This document shows positions 33,236 to 40,996 of a stretch of DNA of 64,000 nt, one piece after another. The notes under the pieces are model-generated. The model ran no database searches and was not told where the DNA came from. It was given only the letters and a program-made list of their open reading frames with translations. The position numbers were made by a program, and so were the translations under genes. This DNA is from Luteimonas marina (GTDB lineage Bacteria > Pseudomonadota > Gammaproteobacteria > Xanthomonadales > Xanthomonadaceae), in NCBI RefSeq assembly GCF_007859325.1, contig NZ_VOHK01000001.1, positions 62,001 to 126,000 of the forward strand. Direction: 5' to 3'. Within the stretch, counting starts at the first letter, position 1. Each line of letters begins with the position of its first letter.

Positions 33236-34588
33236 TCAGTTCAGCAACTGCAGGCCGAGGATCACGCCCAGGACCGCGGCCAGCACCGTGTAGTTGCCGC
33301 GGTCGTCGCGATGGCCGTAGCGGTAGCGGCTGTGGTAGCCGTCCTCGTAGCCGCGCTGGAAGCCCTGGCGGAAATAGTGGGCGTACTGGTCGTGGGCGAG
33401 GTAGCGGCCGTCGTAGCCATAGCTGGCGTCGCGGTAGCCGTAGCTGCCGCGGTCGTCGTAGCGCCAGCCGTCCTCGCGGTCGGCGCGGCCCGCGCGCAGG
33501 CCTTCCTGGTAACCGTAGGACACGGCCTGGCGCATCAGGTCGGCGCCGTAGCGGTTGGTCTGGTGCCAGGTGCCGCCGTAGGAATAGCGGTAGCTGGCCG
33601 GGGTGTAGTAGTAGGGGTCGTTCCAGTAGTCGTACGAGGCGGCCTGCCAGCGGCGTTGCTGGTCGCGCAGGCGCGCGTAGTATTGCTGCTGGTAGCGGTA
33701 CTGGGCCATCCGCCGCTGCTGCTGCAGGGCGCGCGCGCGGTCGGCGTTGCGTTGTTCGACCATCCGCTGCTGGCGCTCGCGGTCGCGGCGGAACTGCTCA
33801 GCGCGCTGGCGCTCGGCGCGGATGCGGGCTTCCTGTTGTCCACGGTCCAGGCGGCGCGCCGCGTCGCGGCGATCGTCCCGGCGCGGGTCGTTCGCCGGCT
33901 CGCGACGTTGCGGACCGGCGGTATCGCGGCGGACCGGCTGCGTGGGTTGCGTGCGTTGGCGCTGCTGGCGTTCACGCAGTTCACGCTGCGCATCGTTCTG
34001 GCGCGACTGTGCCTGCTGCGCCTGCACGCGCGGGGCGTTGCCGCCGGTGCCGCGGCGCGCCTGCTCCGCGCGCTGGGCCTGCTGCCGCTGCGCCTGCTCG
34101 CGCTGGGTGGCCTGAGCCTGTTGACGGCGCGCATCCTCGTCACGCTGGCGGCTGAGCGCGCGCTGGCGTTCGGCTGCGTCCGCGCGTGCGCGCGCCTGCT
34201 GCTGCTGCGCTTGGTCGCGACGGCGCGATTCCTCGCCGCGCTGGCGTTCGGCCTGCTCGCGCATGCGGCCCTGGCGCTGGTCGGCCGTCGCGCGCGGCTG
34301 CGGCGGGCGCTGGGCCTGCGCTGGCGCCGGCTGGGCGCGCTCGCGCTGTGCCGGCCTGGCCTGCGGCTTCTGTGCGCGCGCCGGCTTCTCGTCTCGCGTG
34401 CGCTGCGGGGTGGCAACCTCGCGCCGCGGCTGGGTCTCGGCGCGGCGCGGTTCCTGGCTGCGCTGCTGGCGCGAATCGCGTTCGCCGCGGCGGTTGTCCT
34501 GCGCCGCGGCGGGAAACGCGCTCGCCAGCGCGAGCCCGAGGACCAGCGCATGGCCGATGAGGATTCGGGAGGAAAGGGTCTGCTTCAT
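33236..34588 (-). CDS. exported, extremely Arg/Gln-rich low-complexity protein
   Basis: A 450-residue protein with a signal peptide ending 'FPAAAQD'. Residues about 30-310 are almost only R, Q, A, E, D and P with short repeats such as 'QRAEQARR', 'ERQRAEQFRRDRERQQR' and 'AQATQREQAQRQQAQ', predicted to be disordered or long charged helices. Residues 310-425 are Tyr/Arg/Gly/Asp-rich ('YDYWNDPYYYTPASYRYSYG', 'GYEDGYHSRYRYGHRDDRG'). The last 15 residues form a hydrophobic segment ('YTVLAAVLGVILGLQLLN'). ATG 34588 begins the signal peptide. It is very basic despite being exported, so it may bind polyanions such as LPS, nucleic acid or cell-wall polymers. I recognise no family. Confidence 0.75.
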   Translation of the reverse strand: MKQTLSSRILIGHALVLGLALASAFPAAAQDNRRGERDSRQQRSQEPRRAETQPRREVATPQRTRDEKPARAQKPQARPAQRERAQPAPAQAQRPPQPRATADQRQGRMREQAERQRGEESRRRDQAQQQQARARADAAERQRALSRQRDEDARRQQAQATQREQAQRQQAQRAEQARRGTGGNAPRVQAQQAQSRQNDAQRELRERQQRQRTQPTQPVRRDTAGPQRREPANDPRRDDRRDAARRLDRGQQEARIRAERQRAEQFRRDRERQQRMVEQRNADRARALQQQRRMAQYRYQQQYYARLRDQQRRWQAASYDYWNDPYYYTPASYRYSYGGTWHQTNRYGADLMRQAVSYGYQEGLRAGRADREDGWRYDDRGSYGYRDASYGYDGRYLAHDQYAHYFRQGFQRGYEDGYHSRYRYGHRDDRGNYTVLAAVLGVILGLQLLN

Positions 34589-34820
34589 CGATGTCACCCC
34601 ATGCCGACGAACCGGTCGGCGCAGGCGTAGTGTTGCGCGGCCGGCAATGAACCGATTCTGAGGATTTCCACGCGGGTTCAGCGGTGGGAAGGCGTAAACG
34701 GTTCCAGTTGAATGCCGACGCAATCGCGCCGGCCGCGCCTGTCAACCGGCTGCGCGCAGCGGCGTGGCATGCGGCCTTCGGGTAGTCTTTCCCGCGGATC
34801 GACGGGAGCATTCGCAGGGC

Positions 34821-35627
34821 ATGGCGGACGGGCGCGCGGCATGGTGGAACAGATGGCGCACGCCCGAACCGGTCGCGGCGCCTGCCGCGCAGGACGGCGA
34901 CGGCGACGGACGCCAGCCGCGGGTGAAGCGCGGCTGGCGCTACACCGAGCTGCAGTTCACCGGCGGCGTGTCGCAGAGCCGGATGCGCACCTTCCGCCCG
35001 GACCAGCTGCTGATCGACTACACGCGGACGATGATGGCCAGCCTGCTGTTCCGGCCGCAGCCGACGCTGGTCGGCATGGTCGGGCTGGGCGGCGGCTCGC
35101 AGGTCAAGTTCTGCCATCGCCACCTGCCGGACACGCGCGTCGAGGTCGCGGAGAACAATCCGCACGTGCTGGCGCTGCGCCGGACCTTCCGCATCCCGCG
35201 CGACGATGCGCGGCTGCAGGTGCTGCTCGCCGACGGCGCGCAGTTCGTGCGCGAGCGGCGCGGCCGCTGCGACATCCTGCTGGTCGACGGCTACGACGAG
35301 ACCGGCATCCCCGCGGCGCTGTCGAGCCAGCGCTTCTACGACGACTGCCGCGATGCGCTGGTGCCCGGCGGGATCATGGCCGGCAACCTGTACGCCACCG
35401 ATTTCGCCGCGCACGTGAAGAAGCTGCAGCGCAGCTTCGGCCGCAGTCACGTGTGGATGCTGGAGGAGAAGCGGCAGAGCAACCGCGTCGTGTTCGCCTG
35501 GACCGGCGATCCGTTTCCGGACGGGCGCATCGACCTGCCGGCGATCGCGGCGCGGATGCCGCCGGGCGCGGCGCGCGAACTGGCGGGCGTGTTCGCGACG
35601 GTGGCGCAGGCCTGGCGCGCGCGCTGA
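34821..35627 (+). CDS. spermidine synthase-like SAM-dependent protein
   Basis: A 268-residue cytoplasmic protein with the Rossmann fold of spermidine synthases: 'TLVGMVGLGGGSQVKF' is the SAM-binding loop, 'VEVAENNPHVLALRRTF' the acidic strand end, 'LLADGAQFVRERRGRCDILL' and 'DGYDETGIPAALSSQRFYDD' the usual following blocks. It lacks a clear polyamine-site pattern, so true spermidine synthase activity is uncertain. ATG 34821 starts a Trp-rich N-terminus. It is divergent from the Arg/Gln-rich gene. Confidence 0.8.
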   Translation: MADGRAAWWNRWRTPEPVAAPAAQDGDGDGRQPRVKRGWRYTELQFTGGVSQSRMRTFRPDQLLIDYTRTMMASLLFRPQPTLVGMVGLGGGSQVKFCHRHLPDTRVEVAENNPHVLALRRTFRIPRDDARLQVLLADGAQFVRERRGRCDILLVDGYDETGIPAALSSQRFYDDCRDALVPGGIMAGNLYATDFAAHVKKLQRSFGRSHVWMLEEKRQSNRVVFAWTGDPFPDGRIDLPAIAARMPPGAARELAGVFATVAQAWRAR

Positions 35628-35658
35628 GGCAAGGTTGGAACACCGTCATTCCGGACGA

Positions 35659-35757
35659 CTGTCATTTCGAGCGCAGCGAGAAATCCAGAAGTTCGATTTG
35701 CCGAGATTGACCAGCTTCGCTGTTGTAAAGCGCTTCTCACTGCGTTCGGAATGACAG
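35659..35757. repeat. inverted repeat 'ctgtcatttcgagcgcagcg'
   Basis: The left arm 'ctgtcatttcgagcgcagcg' begins at 35659 and the right arm 'ctgcgttcggaatgacag' ends at 35757. The inner part 'ttgaccagcttcgctgttg' with taaagcgcttctc resembles inner blocks of the elements at 13141-13245 and 53297-53402. It occupies the gap before the S9 peptidase gene. Confidence 0.7.
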
Positions 35758-35823
35758 ATCGGACTTGCCATCGCGGCCTTCGCGGGCGAAAGTTCCGCCT
35801 TCATGCTTGGAAGGGGTTTCCCG

Positions 35824-37890
35824 ATGCGTCATCCGATCGTGCGGGCCGTAGGCCTGCTGCTCCTGCTTGCGCTGGCCTTGCCGGCCCTCGCCGCCAACGG
35901 CGGCCTCACGCTCGAACAGATCGCCAAGACCCGCGCCGTCACCGGGGCCAGCGTCAGTCCCGACGGGAGCCAGGTGGCCTACGTGCTGTCGGTGCCGCGC
36001 GAGATCGGCGCGGAAGACGATGGTCCGGCCTGGGCCGAGCTGCACGTCGCCGGGCGCGAGGGCGGCAGCCGCGGCTTCGTCACCGGCAAGGTCAACGTCG
36101 GTGGCGTGGAGTGGCTGCCCGACGGGCGTTCGCTGGCCTATCTGGCCAAGCGCCAGGGCGACGAGACGCGCGTGCTGTACCGCATCCCGGTCGACGGCGG
36201 CGAATCGGTCGCGATCGCGAAGCTGAAGTCCGACATCTCCGCCTTCAGCCTGTCGCCCGACGGCCGCCGCGTGGCGCTGCTGGCCAGCGAGCCGGAGAGC
36301 GACGAGCGCAAGGCGCTGAAGAAGAAGGGCTTCAGCCAGAAGGTCTACGAGGAGGACTGGCGGCCGGTGCAGCTGTGGATCGCCGAGGTCGGCAACGACA
36401 AGGCGCAGCCGCAGCGGATCGAACTCGAAGGCAGCGTGCAGGCGGTGCAGTGGAGCCCGGCGGGCGACCGCATCGGCCTGCTGGTCGCGAACCGGCAGCT
36501 GACCGACGACACCCTGGTGTTCACCCGCGTGCGCATCGTTTCGCCAGAAGGCAGGGTGCTGGGCAAGGTCGACAATCCCGGCAAGGTCGGTGGCCTGTCG
36601 TGGAGCCCGGACGGCGCGCACCTCGCGTTCATTTCGGCCGAGGACGAACACGACGCGCAGCAGGGCCGGCTGTTCGTGGTCGGCAGGGACGGCGGCGCGT
36701 GGCGCGACCTGCTGCCGGGGCTCGAAGGCCACGTCATCGACGTGGAGTGGCGCGATGCGGCGACGCTGCAGTTCATCAGCTACGAGGGCGTGCAGGCGCG
36801 CCTGGGCGAAGTCGGCGTCGACGGCGGCGGCCAGCGCACCCTGCTGCCGGCGCAAGGCCCGGTCTGGACGGGATTCAACCGCGCGAACAACGGCGACATC
36901 GCGCTGGTGGGCAGCACGCCGGCGCATCCGTCCGAAGCCTTCCTGCTCGCGGCGGGCGAGACCGCGCCGCGGAAGCTGACCGACAGCAATCCCTGGCTCA
37001 AGGACGTGCGCCTGGCGAAGCAGGAAGTGATCCGCTACAAGGCGCGCGACGGCCTCGAGATCGAGGGCCTGCTGGTGCATCCGCTGGAGCGTCGCGGCAA
37101 TGCGCGCGTGCCGCTGATCGTGGTGGTGCACGGCGGACCGGAGTCGCACTATCCCAACGCCTGGCTCACCGGGTACTCGCAGCCGCTGCACCACGCCGCG
37201 GCGAAGGGCTATGCGCTGTTCCTGCCGAACTACCGCAGCAGCACCGGGCGCGGCGTCGAGTTCTCGAAGAAGGGCTTCGGACGGCCGGGCATGGAGGAGT
37301 TCGACGACGTGGTCGACGGCGTCGACCACCTGGTCGACATCGGTCTGGTCGACAGGGACAAGGTCGGCATCACCGGCGGCTCCTACGGCGGCTACGCCAG
37401 CGCCTGGGGCGCGACCTGGTACAGCGAGCGCTTCGCCGCGTCGGTGATGTTCGTCGGCATCGCCGACCAGGCCAGCCTGGTCACCACCGGCGACATCCCG
37501 TGGGAACAGAAGCTGGTGCATATGGGCAAGTGGCCGTGGGAGGATCCGGAGCTGTTTCGCCAGACCAGCCCGATCACGCATGCCGGCAAGTCGAAGACGC
37601 CGACGCTGATCCTGCACGGCGAGGCCGACCCGCGCGTGCCGGTGATGCAGTCGTACATGTTCTACCGCTATCTCAAGCTGGCCGGGCAGGCGCCGGTGCG
37701 GCTGGTGCTGTACCCGGGCGAGGGCCACGGCAACGCGCGCGCGGCTTCGCGCTACGACTACTCGCTGCGGCTGATGCAGTGGATGGACCACTACCTGACC
37801 GGCAAGGGCGGCGAGCCGCCGGCGCATGAGCTGGACTATGCGCTGCCGGGCGGGGACAAGGACGACAAGGCGGGAGCCGGCAAGTCGTGA
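35824..37890 (+). CDS. secreted S9-family prolyl oligopeptidase/acylaminoacyl peptidase
   Basis: A 688-residue exported serine peptidase. A signal peptide ('VGLLLLLALALPALA') precedes a beta-propeller made of WD-like 'SPDGSQVAYVLSVPRE' and 'SPDGRRVALLASEP' repeats (about 30-400). The alpha/beta-hydrolase domain carries the triad Ser520 in 'GGSYGGYAS', Asp602 in 'HGEADPRVPV' and His635 in 'GEGHGNARA'. The family removes dipeptides or acyl-amino acids from short peptides. ATG 35824 begins the signal peptide; ATG 35803 is a less likely alternative. The downstream MHS gene starts 38 bases later on the same strand. Confidence 0.92.
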   Translation: MRHPIVRAVGLLLLLALALPALAANGGLTLEQIAKTRAVTGASVSPDGSQVAYVLSVPREIGAEDDGPAWAELHVAGREGGSRGFVTGKVNVGGVEWLPDGRSLAYLAKRQGDETRVLYRIPVDGGESVAIAKLKSDISAFSLSPDGRRVALLASEPESDERKALKKKGFSQKVYEEDWRPVQLWIAEVGNDKAQPQRIELEGSVQAVQWSPAGDRIGLLVANRQLTDDTLVFTRVRIVSPEGRVLGKVDNPGKVGGLSWSPDGAHLAFISAEDEHDAQQGRLFVVGRDGGAWRDLLPGLEGHVIDVEWRDAATLQFISYEGVQARLGEVGVDGGGQRTLLPAQGPVWTGFNRANNGDIALVGSTPAHPSEAFLLAAGETAPRKLTDSNPWLKDVRLAKQEVIRYKARDGLEIEGLLVHPLERRGNARVPLIVVVHGGPESHYPNAWLTGYSQPLHHAAAKGYALFLPNYRSSTGRGVEFSKKGFGRPGMEEFDDVVDGVDHLVDIGLVDRDKVGITGGSYGGYASAWGATWYSERFAASVMFVGIADQASLVTTGDIPWEQKLVHMGKWPWEDPELFRQTSPITHAGKSKTPTLILHGEADPRVPVMQSYMFYRYLKLAGQAPVRLVLYPGEGHGNARAASRYDYSLRLMQWMDHYLTGKGGEPPAHELDYALPGGDKDDKAGAGKS

Positions 37891-37927
37891 GCGATGCCGC
37901 GTGCCGGGGCCGCGGACGGCGCTCCGC

Positions 37928-39226
37928 ATGAGCGCCGTGTCCGGCGAAGCGGCGCCGGCCGCGCAGTCGCCGGCTTCGCGCCGGCGCGTGCTGTTCGCGA
38001 GCCTGATCGGCACCACGATCGAGTTCTTCGATTTCTACATCTACGCCACCGCCGCGGTGCTGGTGTTCCCGAAGCTGTTCTTCCCGGCCAGCGACCCGGC
38101 TTCGGCGACGCTGCAGTCGCTGGCGACGTTCGCGCTGGCCTTCTTCGCGCGCCCGGTGGGCTCGGCGCTGTTCGGGCATTTCGGCGACCGCGTCGGGCGC
38201 AAGGCGACCCTGGTCGCAGCCTTGCTGACGATGGGCATCTCCACCGTCGTGATCGGCCTGCTGCCGACCTATGCGCAGATCGGCGTCGCCGCGCCGATCC
38301 TGCTGGCGCTGTGCCGGTTCGGGCAGGGCCTGGGCCTCGGCGGCGAGTGGGGCGGCGCGGTGCTGCTGGCGACCGAGAACGCGCCGCCGGGCAAGCGCGC
38401 CTGGTACGGCATGTTCCCGCAACTCGGGGCGCCGATCGGCTTCTTCCTGGCGTCGGGCAGCTTCCTGCTGCTGACCCACTACATGAGCGAGCCCGCGTTC
38501 TTCGGCTGGGGCTGGCGCGTGCCGTTCCTGGCCAGCGCCGTGCTGGTACTGGTCGGGCTGTGGGTGCGGCTGCGGATCACCGAGACGCCCGCGTTCCAGC
38601 GCGTGATCGACCGCGCCGAACGCGTGCGCCTGCCGATGCGCGAGGTGCTGGTGAAGCATCCGCGCGCGCTGCTGGTCGGCACGCTGCTGACGCTGTCGAC
38701 CTTCGTGCTGTTCTACCTGATGACGGTGTTCTCGCTGAGCTGGGGCACCAGCGCGCTGGGCTACACGCGCGAGCAGTTCCTGTGGCTGCAGATGCTCGGC
38801 GTGGTGTTCTTCGGGCTCACGATCCCGCTGTCGGCACTTTATGCCGACCGTCGCGGCCGGCGCGCGGCGATGATCGCGGCGACGGTGGCGATCATCGTGT
38901 TCGGGCTGGCGTTCGCACCGCTGTTCGTGGCCGGCAGCCTCGGCGGGACGCTGCTGTTCCTCGTGCTCGGCCTCGGCCTGATGGGGATGACCTACGGGCC
39001 GGTGGGGACGCTGCTGGCCGAACAGTTCCCGGCTGAGGTGCGCTATACCGGCGCATCGCTGGCGTTCAACCTGTCGGGCATCTTCGGTGCGTCGCTGGCG
39101 CCGTACATCGCCACCTGGCTGGCGAAGCACCATGGCCTGCAGTCGGTCGGCTGGTACCTCGCCGGCGCCGCGCTGCTGAGCCTGGTCGCGTTGCTGGGCG
39201 TGCGCCGCGACCAGGCCGAGCTGTAG
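37928..39226 (+). CDS. MFS transporter of the metabolite:H+ symporter (MHS) type
   Basis: A 432-residue inner-membrane protein with 12 predicted helices. It has 'IGTTIEFFDFYIYATAAVLV' in helix 1, the loop 2-3 motif 'GHFGDRVGRKATLV', and 'RFGQGLGLGGEWGGAVLLAT', which is diagnostic for MHS permeases (ProP, ShiA, KgtP relatives). These move organic acids, osmolytes or aromatic acids with protons. ATG 37928 was chosen because it lies just before the membrane domain; an upstream start would overlap the S9 gene. The TAG stop codon is part of a repeat arm (39222-39293). Confidence 0.9.
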   Translation: MSAVSGEAAPAAQSPASRRRVLFASLIGTTIEFFDFYIYATAAVLVFPKLFFPASDPASATLQSLATFALAFFARPVGSALFGHFGDRVGRKATLVAALLTMGISTVVIGLLPTYAQIGVAAPILLALCRFGQGLGLGGEWGGAVLLATENAPPGKRAWYGMFPQLGAPIGFFLASGSFLLLTHYMSEPAFFGWGWRVPFLASAVLVLVGLWVRLRITETPAFQRVIDRAERVRLPMREVLVKHPRALLVGTLLTLSTFVLFYLMTVFSLSWGTSALGYTREQFLWLQMLGVVFFGLTIPLSALYADRRGRRAAMIAATVAIIVFGLAFAPLFVAGSLGGTLLFLVLGLGLMGMTYGPVGTLLAEQFPAEVRYTGASLAFNLSGIFGASLAPYIATWLAKHHGLQSVGWYLAGAALLSLVALLGVRRDQAEL

Positions 39227-39293
39227 GAGCGCCTTCAGGAGCCCGCTTCCGGGCTTCGGTGAACGTCTGGTCGCGCCTGAAGGCGCTCCTACA
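39222..39293. repeat. 72-bp inverted repeat 'tgtaggagcgccttcagg'
   Basis: Perfect 18-base ends TGTAGGAGCGCCTTCAGG (39222-39239) and its inverse (39276-39293) flank a small hairpin (AGCCCGCTTCCGGGCT). The TAG of the MHS transporter stop codon is bases 3-5 of the left end. Such 'gtaggagcg' repeats are frequent in Xanthomonadaceae and Pseudomonas intergenic regions. Confidence 0.9.
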
Positions 39294-39344
39294 ATTCGCG
39301 GAGAGGGTCGATAGACTGTCCGCAATTCCGGTCGAGGGCATCGC

Positions 39345-39806
39345 GTGAAGGCATGGGCATCGCTGGGCATCGTCGTCGCCCTGGTCATCGGCGCGCTGCT
39401 GCCGCTGCAGGCGCTGATCAATGCGCGCCTCGGCGCGCTGACGCATGGCGCGCTGTACGCGTCGTTCGTGTCGTTCCTCGTCGGCACCTGCCTGCTCGGC
39501 GCGCTGCTGCTGGCCACGCGCACGCCGCTGCTGCCGGCGCAGTCGCTGGCCGCGCTGCCGGCGTGGATCTGGCTGGGCGGGGCGATCGGCGCCGCGTTCG
39601 TGTTCGCCGCCACCCTGCTGGTGCCGACGCTGGGCGCGGGCGCGATGATCTGCCTGGTCGTGCTGGGGCAGGTGCTGGCATCGCTGGCGCTCGACCATTT
39701 CGGCGTGCTCGGCGCGCAGCGGCCGGCGGACGCCGTGCGGATCTTCGGCGCGCTGCTGGTGATCGTCGGCGCCGCGCTGGTGGTGCGGCCGTGGCAGACG
39801 GGATGA
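39345..39806 (+). CDS. YdcZ/DUF606-type DMT-superfamily membrane protein
   Basis: A 153-residue inner-membrane protein with five hydrophobic helices. 'LPLQALINARLGALTHGALY', 'FVSFLVGTCLLGALLLATRT' and 'VLGQVLASLALDHFGVLG' match the YdcZ (DUF606) half-size members of the drug/metabolite transporter superfamily. Such proteins probably act as dimers. It starts at GTG 39345. It lies after a repeat and eight bases before the HD-domain gene. Substrate unknown. Confidence 0.85.
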   Translation: MKAWASLGIVVALVIGALLPLQALINARLGALTHGALYASFVSFLVGTCLLGALLLATRTPLLPAQSLAALPAWIWLGGAIGAAFVFAATLLVPTLGAGAMICLVVLGQVLASLALDHFGVLGAQRPADAVRIFGALLVIVGAALVVRPWQTG

Positions 39807-39813
39807 TCCGGCG

Positions 39814-40425
39814 ATGATCGCGCTGCCGGCCGGCCAGCTCGAGGCGCTCGAGGCGGCGTATGCGAGGCCGCCGCGTGCATACCACGATTTCGGCCACGTG
39901 CAGGAGGTGCTGCGGCACCACGATGCCGTCGCCGCCGGCCCGGGCTGGGTGCAGCCGCTGGAAGTGCGGCTGGCGGTGCTCTACCACGACGCGATCTACG
40001 AACCCGGGCGCAAGGACAACGAGGCGCGCTCGGCGCAATTCGCGGTCGAGGAGATCGGACGCTGGCTGCCGGACGCCGCGGTCGACGTCCGCCGCGTCGC
40101 CGAACTGATCGAACTCACCGCGCGCCACGGGCAGTTCGGGCCGGAGGACTTCGGCAAGACCGCGGTGGCGGACGATACCCGCCACTTCCTCGACTGCGAC
40201 ATGGCGATCCTCGGCGCGGAGCCGGCGGTGTTCGACGCCTACGACCGCGCGATCGCGGCCGAATACCGCGACCACGTGCCGGGCTGGCTGTACCGGATCA
40301 ACCGCCGGCGCTTCCTGAAGGCGCTGCTGGCGAAGCCGAGGATCTATCTCAGCGAATTTTTCCACGAGCGCTGCGATGCGGCGGCGCGGGCCAACCTGCG
40401 CCGGGCGATCACGACGAAGCGGTGA
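39814..40425 (+). CDS. HD-domain predicted metal-dependent phosphohydrolase
   Basis: A 203-residue soluble protein with an HD-type metal site: 'AYHDFGHVQEVLRHHD' supplies the first histidine and 'VLYHDAIYEPGRKDNEARSA' the HD pair, with 'LIELTARHGQFG' and 'FLDCDMAILGAEPAVFDAYD' completing the pocket. This group is often annotated oddly as an NMDA-receptor-subunit-like protein, a name without functional support. HD proteins hydrolyse phosphomonoesters or nucleotides; the substrate is unknown. It probably shares a transcript with the YdcZ-like gene. Confidence 0.85.
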   Translation: MIALPAGQLEALEAAYARPPRAYHDFGHVQEVLRHHDAVAAGPGWVQPLEVRLAVLYHDAIYEPGRKDNEARSAQFAVEEIGRWLPDAAVDVRRVAELIELTARHGQFGPEDFGKTAVADDTRHFLDCDMAILGAEPAVFDAYDRAIAAEYRDHVPGWLYRINRRRFLKALLAKPRIYLSEFFHERCDAAARANLRRAITTKR

Positions 40426-40454
40426 TTCGCTCTGCATCCGGTCCTTGAAGTTGT

Positions 40455-40529
40455 CGTCGTCCCCGCGAAGGCGGGGATCCAGTGTCTTTGGCTTGAAGCA
40501 AATGGATCCCCGCCTTCGCGGGGATGACG
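40455..40529. repeat. dRS3-like inverted repeat pair (gcgaaggcggg type)
   Basis: Arms 'cgtcgtccccgcgaaggcgg' (from 40455) and the inverse 'ccgccttcgcggggatgacg' (to 40529) around a spacer of about 15 bases. It lies between the HD-domain gene and the DUF6164-like gene. Confidence 0.8.
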
Positions 40530-40627
40530 ACAACAGGTGCTGGCAACAACTGCCGGCTTTGCCCCGGAATATCTGCCGGATGCCAGCGGCAAGCCATGCA
40601 GGCCGCGCCCCGGGCTATCATCCGCCG

Positions 40628-40993
40628 ATGGCGAAACTGCTGCTCAACCTGCACAACGTGCCCGACGACGAGGCCGACGACGTCCGCGCCTTCCTCGATG
40701 CCGCACGCATCGAGCACTACGAGACCCGGCCCAGCCCGTTCGGGATCTCCGCCGGCGGCATCTGGGTGCGCAACGACGCCGACCTGCCCGAGGCGAAGCG
40801 GCGCATGGCCGACTACCAGCGCGAGCGCGCGCTGCGCGTGCGCGCCGAGCAGGCGCAGGCCGAACGCGACGGCACCGCGGAAACCTTCGCCGACATCGTC
40901 CGCGCGCAGCCGCTGCGCGTGGTGATGATCATCGTCGCCATCGCGCTGCTGCTCGGGCTGGTCGCGCTGCCCGCGATCCTGATCGGGCGCTGA
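40628..40993 (+). CDS. DUF6164-like small protein with C-terminal transmembrane helix
   Basis: A 121-residue protein. The N-terminal 60 residues look like a small ferredoxin-like 'signal transducing' fold ('LLLNLHNVPDDEADDVRAFL', 'EHYETRPSPFGISAGGIWV'), followed by an Arg/Glu helix ('MADYQRERALRVRAEQAQAE') and one transmembrane helix (about 97-118). The pattern matches DUF6164 of gammaproteobacteria, function unknown. ATG 40628 follows a Met-poor leader and fits the conserved start. The APC permease gene starts three bases after its stop. Confidence 0.8.
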   Translation: MAKLLLNLHNVPDDEADDVRAFLDAARIEHYETRPSPFGISAGGIWVRNDADLPEAKRRMADYQRERALRVRAEQAQAERDGTAETFADIVRAQPLRVVMIIVAIALLLGLVALPAILIGR

Positions 40994-40996
40994 CGG

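Noticed and set aside
33311-34630. Plus-strand 439-codon hydrophobic frame opposite the Arg/Gln-rich protein
   Set aside because: The Leu/Ala-rich reading is the complement of Arg/Gln codons. The minus frame has a convincing signal peptide and structured C-terminus, the plus frame has neither a start site nor family motifs.
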